A stretch of DNA of 64,000 nt from Brachionus plicatilis (taxonomy: Eukaryota; Rotifera; Eurotatoria; Ploima; Brachionidae). The notes beneath the pieces were generated by a model. The model was not told the origin of the DNA. It saw only the letters and a list, made by a program, of their open reading frames with translations, and searched no databases. The stretch lies in the NCBI GenBank assembly GCA_010279815.1, contig QEOQ01000508.1, positions 2,666,457-2,730,456 on the forward strand. Direction: 5' to 3'. This document shows positions 11,542 to 22,549 of the stretch, in pieces. How positions within the stretch are numbered: the first letter of the stretch is position 1; the number at the start of each line of letters is the position of its first letter. Position numbers and translations under genes: made by a program.

Positions 11542-12771
11542 ATGGAAGTGAAGACCGAGCTAAGACATGAGGGCGACAAGTCGCCGTGCTCCAAGCGCGT
11601 CAAATACGACTGTTCGCCGTACAGCTACTCGTCATCGAGCTCGCTGTCCACCCTGTACTCGAACAACTACACTTTTGCGGGCACCGAGTTCATGGGCCAG
11701 CCGTACGCGCCCGCCTACACCAGCGGGTACATTGGACACGCAGCAGTGGCGGCCGGGCACATGCAGCTGGGCAAGAGCGCGAGCGGGCATCAGGCGAACT
11801 CGGCGTCGCCCATTTCCCGGTCGTCGAGCATAACGAGCCGGTCGTCGTCGCCGTCCCAGTCGGCGTCCATGATTTCGCACGAAGAAGAGGACGGCGACGA
11901 GCAGGCGTCCAACCCGAATGTGAAGAGCGGCAAGCAGAAGAACGAGAAGCCGCCGTTCTCCTACATAGCGCTCATAGTCATGGCCATCCAGAATTCGGCC
12001 AGCAAAAAAATGACCCTCAACGAAATCTACCAGTATCTGCAGACACACTTCACGTTTTTCCAGGGCCAGTACCAGGGCTGGAAGAACTCGGTGCGCCACA
12101 ACCTCAGCCTGAACGAGTGCTTCATCAAGCTGCCCAAGGCCATGGGCAAGCCCGGCAAGGGACACTACTGGACCATTGACCCCAACTGCGAGTTCATGTT
12201 CGAAGAGGGCTCGTTCAGACGGCGGCCGCGCGGCTTCAGGCGAAAGTGCCAGCCGGCCGCCGCCGACAACATCGAGAACGCCGAGAACACCAACACTGTT
12301 TTGACCACAGCCAACCAGTCAACTTCGTCTAGCTCCAGCTCCGCATCTGCCTCGAGCATCACTCCCACCAACGCTGCCTACAAGCACAGCTACTTGGCCA
12401 CCTCGGCCATTTTTGCGCCCTACTCCAACTACAATTTCACCGATTCCAACCAATTTTCCAGCTATCAGTACGAGCCAATGGCGCACCCGAGCGCCTACAG
12501 TCTGCAGACCTACCAGGCTTACAACTTCGGCGGCCAGTCTTATCAGGGCGCGCAGGACGCGTCCACTTTTGCTCAGTACGGCGGCGAAAAGGCCGACATC
12601 AAGCAGGAGAACTATCGACCATCTGTTTGGTCTTCGTTTGTGGCCTCGCCTGAACTCGTGTCGACCAGCTATGATTACGCCACATATCAAAACATGGGCC
12701 AACAAAATGCTGCTGCTAATTCAGTGACCACTCAGCCATTAGTCGAATACTCGACCAATCGAACTTATTAG
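11542..12771 (+). CDS. FOXF: FoxF forkhead transcription factor
   Basis: Single-exon, 409 aa. The start is the ATG at 11542 in good context (CAATGG); in-frame sequence upstream is a poly-A-rich leader translating to a Lys-rich tail with no ATG. The forkhead domain occupies about residues 130-230: [30 protein letters not shown] (recognition helix), [10 protein letters not shown], then [18 protein letters not shown]. This last string is diagnostic of FoxF among Fox classes. Flanks are Ser/Ala- and Tyr/Gln-rich, as expected for activation regions. FoxF regulates visceral mesoderm and gut muscle in bilaterians (Drosophila biniou). The CDS is strikingly GC-rich compared with everything around it. 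The gene stands alone in a desert with candidate regulatory blocks. Vertebrate FOXF genes have one intron after the forkhead; none is needed here. Confidence 0.93.
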   Translation: MEVKTELRHEGDKSPCSKRVKYDCSPYSYSSSSSLSTLYSNNYTFAGTEFMGQPYAPAYTSGYIGHAAVAAGHMQLGKSASGHQANSASPISRSSSITSRSSSPSQSASMISHEEEDGDEQASNPNVKSGKQKNEKPPFSYIALIVMAIQNSASKKMTLNEIYQYLQTHFTFFQGQYQGWKNSVRHNLSLNECFIKLPKAMGKPGKGHYWTIDPNCEFMFEEGSFRRRPRGFRRKCQPAAADNIENAENTNTVLTTANQSTSSSSSSASASSITPTNAAYKHSYLATSAIFAPYSNYNFTDSNQFSSYQYEPMAHPSAYSLQTYQAYNFGGQSYQGAQDASTFAQYGGEKADIKQENYRPSVWSSFVASPELVSTSYDYATYQNMGQQNAAANSVTTQPLVEYSTNRTY

Positions 12772-12914
12772 ATAACACGCGTCCATTCAGAAAAAAGTGA
12801 GAAAAATATAGCGATACACCACTGTTTGTTTTTTTAATTGATGTCATTTAGACAAGCCATTGGTGGTGAGTTAGTTGCCATGGCCCCAGTATGAGTCTAA
12901 TAGATAAACTATTT

Positions 12915-13039
12915 NNNNNNNNNNNNNNNNNNNNNNNNNNNNNNNNNNNNNNNNNNNNNNNNNNNNNNNNNNNNNNNNNNNNNNNNNNNNNNNNNNNNNN
13001 NNNNNNNNNNNNNNNNNNNNNNNNNNNNNNNNNNNNNNN
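12915..13039. other. Assembly gap (125 N)
   Basis: A run of 125 undetermined bases just downstream of the FoxF stop, probably within its 3' UTR or flank. Sequence on both sides is A/T-rich. Confidence 0.99.
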
Positions 13040-14493
13040 ATTTTTCTTAGATTTTTTTTGTTCTTCTTTTTTTTTTATTAAATGGTGCTTAATGATTGTA
13101 CATTTTTTGATGTTTTCTCTTTTTTATTTAATAAAATTAGAATATACCAAAGTTTTTTTTGTGTTTTTAAAGAGATTATTCTAGTTTCGGAGCATTGTTT
13201 GGCTTATCAATCATCGTTTTTGTAAAAAGCTTTTTTGGATCAATTAGTTGTTTACGGAAAATTTAATTATCAATCAAAATAGAAATGATTGTTGGCCTTT
13301 TGTTGCAAGTGGAAATTTTTCAATCGACGTTCTTTTTTAGAACTCGAATATTTTGGAAAAATGTAGAAAATTTTACATTTTTACATTTTCATATTTTTAG
13401 TTTTTTTTGCAAATTTCATAAAATTATATTTTTAATTTTGGTAACTAAATGAATTAGAAGAGTTTTTATTATTTTCTCAAATATTGCACATAAAATCTAA
13501 AATATGAAAATGTAAAATTATTTTCATTCTAACTATTTTTGATAAAATCGAATAACTCAATCTTTTTTATTTTTTCAACTTTTCAATATGTACAAATTTC
13601 GCGACCACTTTCCTAACATGGGGCTGAAAAGAAGGCTATCGTCTTTCGGGACTGCCCAGGGTATCAACCCCAAATTATTTTTTTTTAATTAATTAATAAA
13701 ATTTTCATTTTGCCAATATTTTCTCAAATTCGATGCTGTTTTTCATTCCATCAAGCAGTCCAAGCAGTAGGAGTTAATTTTTTGTGACAAGATTAAATCC
13801 TTGTAGAACAAAACTTAAAAATAATTTTGGGAAAATCAAATTGAAAAAAAACATAAAAAAAGTGAACATCTAAAAACCACACAAAAATAAAAAATTGCCA
13901 AAATATGGTATTTAATAGTGTGAAAAAAATCATAAATTAACAAAAAATAAATTCAAAAAGTTAAAAAAAAAACATTAAATAAGTGAATTTTTAAAGAAAA
14001 AAACATAAGTTGAATTTAATTAAAAAAAATTACAAAAAAGTGAAAAAAATATAAATCTTGAAAATACAATTTTTTTGTTCCAAACTTGAAATCCATAATA
14101 ATAAAATTAAAGCGTTTATAACTGATAGAAAAAAATTTAATTATTACCCGTTTTTTAAATTTTTGAAAAAGTAGTGAAAATTAAATCAAAAGACTATTTG
14201 AAGATAGAAATAACAAAATGTGCCAAGCTTAAAAATTTTTTTTCAAAAATAAAATTCAAAAAAAGAAAAGCCTGTGCTTGGCATTAAAAAGGTTAATTCA
14301 TTTTTTGGGGTCTTGCCCAAAATGTGACCATGAGTATCTTGCTTAAAATGTGAACTTTTTGTTCACCAAATTTCTGTTTAAAAATTTTGTGACCAAAGTA
14401 AATTTAAAAAAAAAATATAATTTTTCGTGAACTAATTTTTTTTATGTGAACATTAATTTAAATGTTAATTTTGGTAAAAAAAATAAAATAAAT
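13040..14493. other. AT-rich sequence downstream of FoxF
   Basis: A/T-rich, no convincing open frame. It contains the dispersed element listed at 13605-13680 and scattered TGTGACC/GTTCAC strings near 14310-14440. Confidence 0.5.
13605..13680 (-). repeat. Second copy of the CTTCTTTTCAGCC dispersed element
   Basis: Read on the minus strand it gives GGGTTGATACCCTGGGCAG, GCCTTCTTTTCAGCC, then TGTTAGGAAA, the same order as the plus-strand copy at 8137-8240 but diverged and without the ATT tail. Two copies in opposite orientation flank the FoxF gene. Confidence 0.5.
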
Positions 14494-14640
14494 TTATTTT
14501 AAATTTCTATGTTTTTTTGCTATACGCAATTTATTATATTCAAAGTCTCTTGTGAAGTTGATATTGCAGCCATTGCTCGGGTGTACCAAACCAATCTCAG
14601 AGATTTCTTTGAAAATTTTTAAATCAATATTTTGAGTCAT
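14494..14640 (-). CDS. Possible short protein, unrecognised
   Basis: A 48-aa open frame from an ATG at 14640 (MTQNIDLKIF...). It is less biased toward Lys/Asn/Phe/Ile than neighbouring chance frames and has Cys, His, Pro and Gly (GLVHPSNGCNINF), but no domain is recognised and no promoter or partner exon was identified. It could be a single exon of a larger gene, a transposon remnant, or chance. Confidence 0.2.
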   Translation of the reverse strand: MTQNIDLKIFKEISEIGLVHPSNGCNINFTRDFEYNKLRIAKKHRNLK

Positions 14641-14682
14641 TATTTTTAATTTCTTTGAAAAATTAATCTTTTGGGATATCAA

Positions 14683-17198
14683 AGTTGATACATTAGCTTT
14701 TTGATTTAATTTTTTTTAAATGAAACAATTAAATTTTTTAGCTTAATAAAAAAAATCAGTTGCAAATTTCAACAAGCATAACAAAGTAAAGATTTTTAAT
14801 TTTGTCTTAATTTTAAATTAAAAATTTGACAATAGACGCCCAAATTCCCCGAGTTTTTTTAGTCATCACTTAGGTTAGACCTTAAGTTATACTTAGGACC
14901 TTTAAATTGTTTTGCCGAATTGCTAATTAGAGATTTTTCCACCTAATCAAACTATAAGAAAAAAAAATGTAAAATTTTTTTAAAAAAATATATCACACAT
15001 ATCATTCGATTCCTCTCTCCGAGTACATCTTGTTAACATATTTTTTTAGAAAATATCTTTTAAAATAAAGGGGATATAGCAGTTATTCAAATTTGGCCAC
15101 CCTATTTACACATAACCCCTTTAAACGTCGTTAACATATTTATTTATTTTATTTTATTTGAAAAATATTTTAGGAGATGGACTCCTCCATATTTTCATCT
15201 TTTCAGTCCTCTTGATAGAAAATTTTTGATTACAAAAACCAAAATACAAATTTTTTATTACGAAAGTATTGCTGGTTTTGACCAGAGTTTTATAAAAGCC
15301 AAGTCAAAAGTCGGACTTTGACTTGAAAATGACTTTTTTTACTTGTAAGACTTCGGTTTCCATAAAAGTCTGCTCACATCTTATTTTTTTGAAAATTTAT
15401 TTAATAAATATATCTTATTTAAAAATTTATTGGTCAATAAATCAATGGAGAGAGAAAATTAAAAGATGATGATTTAAAAAAAAAGTAAAAAAAGCGAAAA
15501 ATGAATCAATAAATGTAACGAATTAAAAATTAAATTAATTTTTTTTTGATAATTGAAATAAAAATATTACATAGATTCGACATGAAAAAAATTAAATTTT
15601 AAATTTTGTCAATTTTTTAAGTCATCTAATTTAGAGTTTTTTATTTAAAAAACTTCATCTTGTTTTATCAATAAAAAGACTGAAAGACAAGACTTAAAGT
15701 TTTTTACTGAACAATCTATCAGTTTATAGAAAGTTGTATTTAAATAAAAACATTATTTTATATAGATCACTACAGAACAAGTAAAGTTTATTCATTTAAT
15801 TTGATCTAGAAATTATTTTCTTGTTTACAGATTTTAATTCATTTTATTTGATATTTAATATAATGATAAAAAAAAACTCTAAATTTCACTCTTGTCACTA
15901 GCCATTCAATAAAGGAAAAGTGCCATTATTTAAAAATGAGAAAAATTTTTTGTTTTTTTGTTTTTCATTAGCCAAAATTTATTTCCAATTGCTGATTAAA
16001 TATCAATATTAATTTTTCTAGAAGATTTTGAAAATTTTTGATAGAGAGCTTCAGTGTTAAATGCATTTCAACCATTCAAAAAAATAATCAGCGACAATGA
16101 ATTTCATCCGAAGCATCTTCAAATGAATAAAATTTAAAAAAATAAAATTATTATACCCAAAAAAAAAACAATTTAAATTATTTTTTTTTCAATTAAAAAA
16201 AAAAAAAATTCTCCAAATTTATATTAGATTTTTAAAATTAAATTCAAACCATAAATGTTCCTGAATCCGGGCTTTTACTCAGGATCAATTTCATTCGGAT
16301 TTTATTTTCAATAATACAATTATTTCTTATAAAAAAATGTCTAATGATCTGGAAAAAGGTTATCAATATTTTTTTAAAATAAAATAAAAATAATTAAAAT
16401 CAAGTGCTGTTGGCTGTGCTGTTAAGTTCAATTTTGTTCTGATATTGAGCTAGGGTATATTTAATTTTTAAGCGATAATGAATTTTTGAAAATCATTTAC
16501 AAAAGTCATATTTTATTGAGCCTATTTAAATGCCAAGACATTTGAGATGGAATAAGAAATTTATAGCTTAAGGAAGCTTTAAAATGGCAATTAATTGCAT
16601 AAAGAATGATTTTAATTTAGGACTGAATGGCATCGCACGAGCTGATCACCTTTCTCATGGCTAAATGTGCATCTAAATCTAGACTAGGGCGTTTTTTAGT
16701 TTCAAATATCAGAAGCAACAAATAATTGATGAATAAAAATATCGAAAATTCAAATAGATATTCAATTAAAATCTCATTATATTATTCGACTTGCAAATAC
16801 CAGCCGTACAGAGTTTTAGAAAAACAGATTCAGGCAGAATTGAATTTTTAATTATAAGAAATCACTTGATTCTTAGCTTAATCGATTAGGATATTTTTGT
16901 GAATTAAAAACAACTAGTTTCTGGTTCTATTAAAGCGCCATACTGAATGAAAATTTCTGGATAATTTACAACTTGGAAACCTTACTTATTAGGATAATTA
17001 ATCGATTTACAGATTCCAAGAACAAGATCTTAAAAAATTATCTAGACTTTAGGTTGATTAGTTTTAATTTTCAGATGCTTTATCAGAGTCATATAAAAAA
17101 ATAAAATACTTCTAAATAAAAATTTTAATTTAAAACAAAAAGATAAAGAAAAAAAAGCTTTAAAAAAATTTTTAAGGTTTTTGTTGACAAACAATAAC
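14683..17198. other. AT-rich intergenic sequence
   Basis: No gene seen. A slightly more complex patch near 16615-16700 (with GAGCTGATCACC) could be a regulatory segment of FoxF, but nothing supports this beyond composition. Confidence 0.45.
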
Positions 17199-17530
17199 AG
17201 TACTGCTATGATAAACTTACGTAATTTTACGTGAAATTACGTAAAATTACCAAAGTAAAAAAGAGTAAATTTACCGGATTTTACCAGAATTTCCGTAAAA
17301 ATACCGGATTTTACCAGAATTTCCGTAAAAATACCGGAAATTACGTAAAATTTTGTAAAAAGTTAAAATTCCAAAAAATACTATTTTTTTTGGGAAATAT
17401 GACATTTTTGATTTTTTTAAAATTTTTTGGGCCTGATTTCGACAAAAAAAAAATTACTTTTTTTGACGTAATTTTAAGTGAAATTTTATTTAATAGTGTT
17501 AATTATAAGTAAAAAAAAGTAAATTTTGAA
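17199..17530 (+). mobile_element. Truncated copy of the ACGTAA inverted-repeat element
   Basis: Starts AGTACTGCTATG, followed by repeated TTACGTAA/ACCGGATTTTACC blocks, and matches the first 330 bp or so of the 773-bp element at 35889-36661, including the internal CCAAAAAATACTA stretch. The opposite terminus is absent. A 93-codon open frame here is a by-product of the repeat and is not called as a gene. Confidence 0.6.
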
Positions 17531-19854
17531 CAATAAATAAAAAGCAAAAGCGAATTTTCAATTATACACATTAATTAATTAATTCAATGATTCGACGAAT
17601 CATCATTTCTTTCTATAACCACTTTAATTATCTTAATTTTTATTAAAATTTTTTTTAAAGTTTAAATTAAAAATAAAAACTAATAAAAACCTTTTTTAAA
17701 TGATTTATATAATTTTGGCATTTTGTTTTTGTTAAAGATTTTTATATATAGATATCTTTAATTCTTAAAAAACATTCTGTATCAATTGGACTAATAAAAT
17801 ATTAGTTTAAAAAATAAATACGCCTACATAAATATATTATTCTATTAAAAATTTCCATTTAATAATTAAAACATCAATAAAAAAAATATCCAAATTTTTG
17901 AAAAAAAATAAAAAAGCCTCAATTTCTAAAAATTATCTAATGATTTATTTATTAAGCACCAAAAGTTTAGCATTTATTCAATATTTTATTTTATTTCAAA
18001 ATATTTTGTCAAATTTTGCAATTTAGTATTTGCATTTATCTCGCTACATTAAAGTTTTGATCCCGAAATCTAAATATTTCTTATTTTGATCTGAAAAAAT
18101 AAAAATCTTATAGCCCAAATACGAAATGGTTTTAAGTTATAAGAAAAATAATGATTTCAATAAAAAGTTGCCATATTTTTTTTTATAAAGAAAAACACCA
18201 TCTCTAACTTAAAGTGTAAGCAAAAAATTTCTGCAAAAACTCTTATTGCACAGTTGATTAAAATACTTTTTAATGACATTCATGCAGAAAATTGCAGATT
18301 ATATTGTAGACTTATTTTGCTGCATTAAGATAATTTTTTTAAAATTAAGAATTTTACCGAACTAAATTATCTATCATAGTAAAAAAGTTATTTGAGTTTG
18401 TTGAATTTAAACTTATTTCACAGCCTCTTTATAAATTTATATGAATAATTTTTTTTAAATGTAATTATAAAAAATCTATATAAATATTATGTAAGTCTTT
18501 ATTCTTAATTTCGTATTATTCTTTAAAAACATTTATCATTAAAACTATTTAATTTTTTATTCATCAGAATTTTTGTGAATATGATTAAGCAAATGAAGTA
18601 ATTTACTGTGACAATCTAAAGGGTATTATCAAAATTGACTTCCTCCTTTTTGGCACTTTTAAATAATGGAGTAAAAATCTTTAAAATCGATATTTTTAAA
18701 CATTTTCTTGTTGAAGACGTTAAGACCATTAAGGCTTTAATTATTCCCAATAAAATTAAAAATTTAAATATTCAAATAATATTCTAATTCTAAAATTTAG
18801 TAAAAACATTATTTTTCGAGAACTTTTAAAATTTCTGGGATATTTGTGCCGAATAGCTATGCAGTAATTTCCAATTTTTTCAATGAAAAGGAATTTTTTA
18901 AAAACTTTAAAAAATTAAATGAATTTATAGTTTAGAAAATTTTTTCAATTAAACAGAAAGAGACCAAGAAATTTTCTACATGATAATTTGGTTTTGTGAA
19001 ATTGAGATTACAGAAACAGAAAAAAATGATAACAAATTTAACTCTGTAAATTTAGCAGAAATTAAATTTCTATATATTCGAGCGAAGCGCATTTCGCATA
19101 GATTTAGCACATTATTAATAGCCTCTGACAGCTGATGTAATTATGAATGTTTCACCATGTTTCATTCATAGAACTATTATAGTTTTAGAAAAAAAAAATT
19201 CAATTTTTTATCATTTTGTACTGAATTTCACAAATTGAAAGTTCTCATGATAAAAATTGTGTTTATATTTTAGATAGAATAAAAAAAACTCACTAAACTA
19301 AAGCAGTATCTTTTTTATTTTATTTTTAACATCGCCGAATCTGGCGTAATTTTATAAATAAAAACTAATAATAATAATAATATCAAGATCCTACAAATCA
19401 GTAAAAAATTTCATCATTTTGAATAAAAAATAATGTGAACTGCCGTTTGGTAAGTTTCCTACAAAATTAATAATAAAATGTTATTTATTTAATTATTTTA
19501 TTTGATTAAAAATTGTAACATGAAAGTTTATATAGAAAAGATTTAAAAATCGATAAAGAAAATTTTTTTTTATATTTTTTATTTTTTTTTAATTAGAATC
19601 AATTTCATCTTGTTTTTAAAACAAAAAAATGAAATTTTTTTTGAAATAAATTCATTCTTCTTAAAAAAATGTTGAATAAAAATCAAAAATATACAAATTT
19701 TTAAAAAAGTTAATTTTTTTATTTGGTCAATTCATTTTTGAGATTGACATTGATCATTAAGTATAAAAAGAATCCTTAGTAATTTTAAAATAAATATTTT
19801 TACATACATTTTTAAAAAATATAAAACTTATAAAATTGTAAAGTAAGATGCATT
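17531..19854. other. AT-rich intergenic sequence
   Basis: Sequence downstream of the PLXDC-like gene (which is on the minus strand). Apart from the short hairpin repeat at 19330-19384, no gene, RNA or clear element was seen. Confidence 0.5.
19330..19384 (+). repeat. Short dispersed repeat: CGCC/GGCG hairpin plus (AAT)n
   Basis: ATCGCCGAATCTGGCG forms a small hairpin and is followed by about 25 bp of A/T and then AATAATAAT repeats. The same arrangement is found at 26552-26612 (minus) and 34327-34375 (plus), so this is likely the 3' end of one retroelement family with a microsatellite tail. Confidence 0.5.
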
Positions 19855-21245
19855 TTATGGAGTATTTTCTTCTAAGCGAGTTAAACTAGAAGTATTTCTA
19901 TTAAAACGAGTTGCCCACAAACCAAACAATTTTCTTGGCCTGTGTTCAATCAACCATAACCCACTTGTTGAATTCGGATTTTTATAGGCATAAACCACCC
20001 ATATCAAGGTAGTAAAGATCATTGATAAAAACACTGTCAAGAATACTCCGACAGAAACTGATTTTGCATAATCCGAATCTTTAATTGTAATTGCTGACTC
20101 TTCTTTGAATGATTTTTGATCGCTTGCCTCTCTTACTGCATTAAAACAAGTTAAATTTGATTGAGACTGGAAAAAATAATTAATTTTTTATTTTTTTTTT
20201 AAATCAAAAAAATTACTTCATAGTTCATCGGGCATCCGAATTCAAGCCATTCTTGGCGGTATCGGTCAACAGTATCTGAACAGCGTTGCAATTCCGGACA
20301 CCAGATACAATTAAAATTTGTTAAACTATTAATGCATGTATCACATGTTTTTAATTGGAGACAATCTTGAAATTTTATTAATAAATAATTTTTTATAAAA
20401 CATTTTTTTTTGTTTAATTTACTTGGCAACATAAACAAAAGAATTGAATTGCCTGTTTTGACATTTTCCAATGGTATATTGACCACGTGATATTGTACAA
20501 TAGTGTACTCAATTTTAGCTAAAAAATTAACTTACATTTAATCAAATTAAATATTTTAATAAATTACATTTAGTTAAAGGCCTATAATGAATATAAGCAT
20601 CTGAAAGTCCTATTTTTACAGTGTGATTTGAATTAGAAATATCAGAATTTGGAATTTTTTTATAATTAAAAATAATTTGACCGTCATGATTGATTATTAC
20701 TTGAAATGTGTACTCTCCATCTTAAAAAAAAAATTAAAAAAATAAAATAAAATTTTATAATTTATGATACAATCAGGCTGGTCTTGGAGTCTTAAATTTT
20801 CCCATGTGCATATAAAGTGCGTAGTATTGTCAACATATTTGATCATACTTGTATTACTCAAAGCAGGATCAAAATTTGCCATCAAAGGTGCGATGTATTG
20901 AGCTTTTGTGATCAAAGGATTCATCAATGAACCTACGTAGAGAAAGCCTCCGGTAGCTACCACAATTTGATCAAGCAAATGACCATAATAAGGAAATCTA
21001 AACTTTAATCTAACTATGGTTGCTTTTAGGTAATTATTTGACAAATCATGGTCCTTTTTGACATCATAAATTGAAAATTTAGAAGAGTCTAAATTCACCC
21101 AATTGATGATTTGATCTAACTCGGCGCGTACAACTGTCTGATGATAATAATTTTTGTTATCTTCCATGATAGTTTGTTCACTATTATTCTTATATGGATG
21201 TCGTGTAAACGCGTTATTTGCAGTTGTAGTCATCATTTTAAATGC
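19855..21245 (-). CDS. PLXDC: Plexin-domain-containing protein (PLXDC/TEM7-like), N-terminus incomplete
   Basis: Exons (5' to 3'): 21245-20771, 20720-20568, 20518-20423, 20365-20217, 20166-19855; introns 49-57 nt, all GT-AG with consistent phases; about 391 aa from the Met at 21236. Recognised by the extracellular block RFPYYGHLLDQIVVATGGF, AQYIAPLMANFDP and GLSDAYIHYRP, the PSI domain CLQLKTCDTC...CIWCPELQRC with RYRQEWL, a single membrane helix (SVGVFLTVFLSMIFTTLIWV) and the short cytoplasmic tail with LWLIEHRPRKLFG. PLXDC proteins are type I receptors (reported ligand PEDF; nidogen binding). Human forms are about 500 aa and begin with a signal peptide. Here the 5' exon has an acceptor (TTCAG before 21245) in phase 0, so at least one upstream exon with the signal peptide is missing from this model. 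Confidence 0.85.
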
Positions 21246-22549
21246 CTGAACTTTTAATAAAAATTTTAATAGATTAATTTGTTTGATTTTATCAAAAAAT
21301 TTTCTAGAAAGTTAAAATTAATTTTCTGCACGAATTTCGGTGTCAAATAAATAAATTATCTGATTAAAATTTTTTTTAGTTTATTTGTTTTAAAGAAAAA
21401 TTAATCAAGTATTCTATTTTAGAAAAAAATTTCAGCAATTTGGATATTGTATTAGCCATTGTGCTTTCAGATCTAAATGTATAATCTATGTGGAATCAGG
21501 TTTAATTTTAAAATTGCTATCTTAGGATTTAAAAATATTTCTTAATAAACCAGAAGGCCGAGACTTTTAATTCTTATGGCATTTATAAACATTTATTTTT
21601 TTTTTTAAAAAAAATATTTCCATTAAAATTAAAAATTAAATTTTTCAATTTATCATTCTGTTGTACATATTTGATACAAAAATTTTGTTACACATCATTT
21701 TTAAATTTTAAGTAAATAAAATAAAAGGCATAGAGTTTCCTCTCTGTACGCTCAGTATTAGATTCAAGTTCATATTGGTAAATTTTAAAAAGTATTTTTA
21801 CGAAAATAAGAAAATTAACAATTGATATTTGTTCATAGATTTTATTTTCAAATAAAAACAAAACAAGTTAGTTGAAAAAATTTTTTGACTTTAAATTTAC
21901 TTCAACTAATCAATATAATTTAATTTTTTTACCTTTTTTTTAATCATAGTTTGATAATTTCTGTTTTTTTACTTTACTTTTTTTTGGTTAGAATTTATGA
22001 CCATTGAATCTGAAAATCTATAAGCCCTAAAATTTGCATTTTATTTATTTTTTCCTTTTAAATCATTAAAAGAGATAAAATTATACTTGTAATTGAATAA
22101 AAAAAAATGTAATTCAGTGGTTACAAAATTATTAGAAACTAAAAAAAATGAATTAAAGATAGATAACTTCTTAGAATATTGTGGTTCTAAAAGTCATTAA
22201 AAAAGAAATTTTTTTCCCAAGTCAAAAGAATAGATAATCCATATTTTTAAAGATCATATCAAAAGTGTTTTAGGAACTAAAACAAAATATAATTATTAAA
22301 TTGATTATTTTTATAAACCTTATAATAATTTTTCTTTTAAGCTCTTTTTTTAATCAGAATTTAATTCTAGCCCTTAGGATATCACCCCAAATAAAATCAA
22401 AAATTTAATTCATATAGGATCTATCTTCTATTTGAGAAAATACTTAAGAATTAGATACAAATTTTACAAATGGCTCTTAAAAAATTTTAATTTTTTTTAA
22501 TTCAATTTTTTGACTAATCGACTATTTTTTCTTTAAAAAAAAAATAGAA
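21246..22549. other. AT-rich sequence between two minus-strand genes
   Basis: Either an intergenic spacer or a large intron holding the missing 5' exon(s) of the PLXDC-like gene. I looked for a short ATG plus hydrophobic exon on the minus strand and found no convincing one. Confidence 0.4.

Noticed and set aside
11567..12705. Long alternative frames on both strands across the FoxF gene
   Set aside because: They are shadows of a GC-rich coding sequence; only the forkhead frame has a recognisable domain.
17231..17512. 93-codon plus-strand frame with duplicated GFYQNFRKNTG units
   Set aside because: It lies wholly in the ACGTAA repeat element, and the protein repeat simply mirrors the DNA repeat; no ATG start in context and no similarity.
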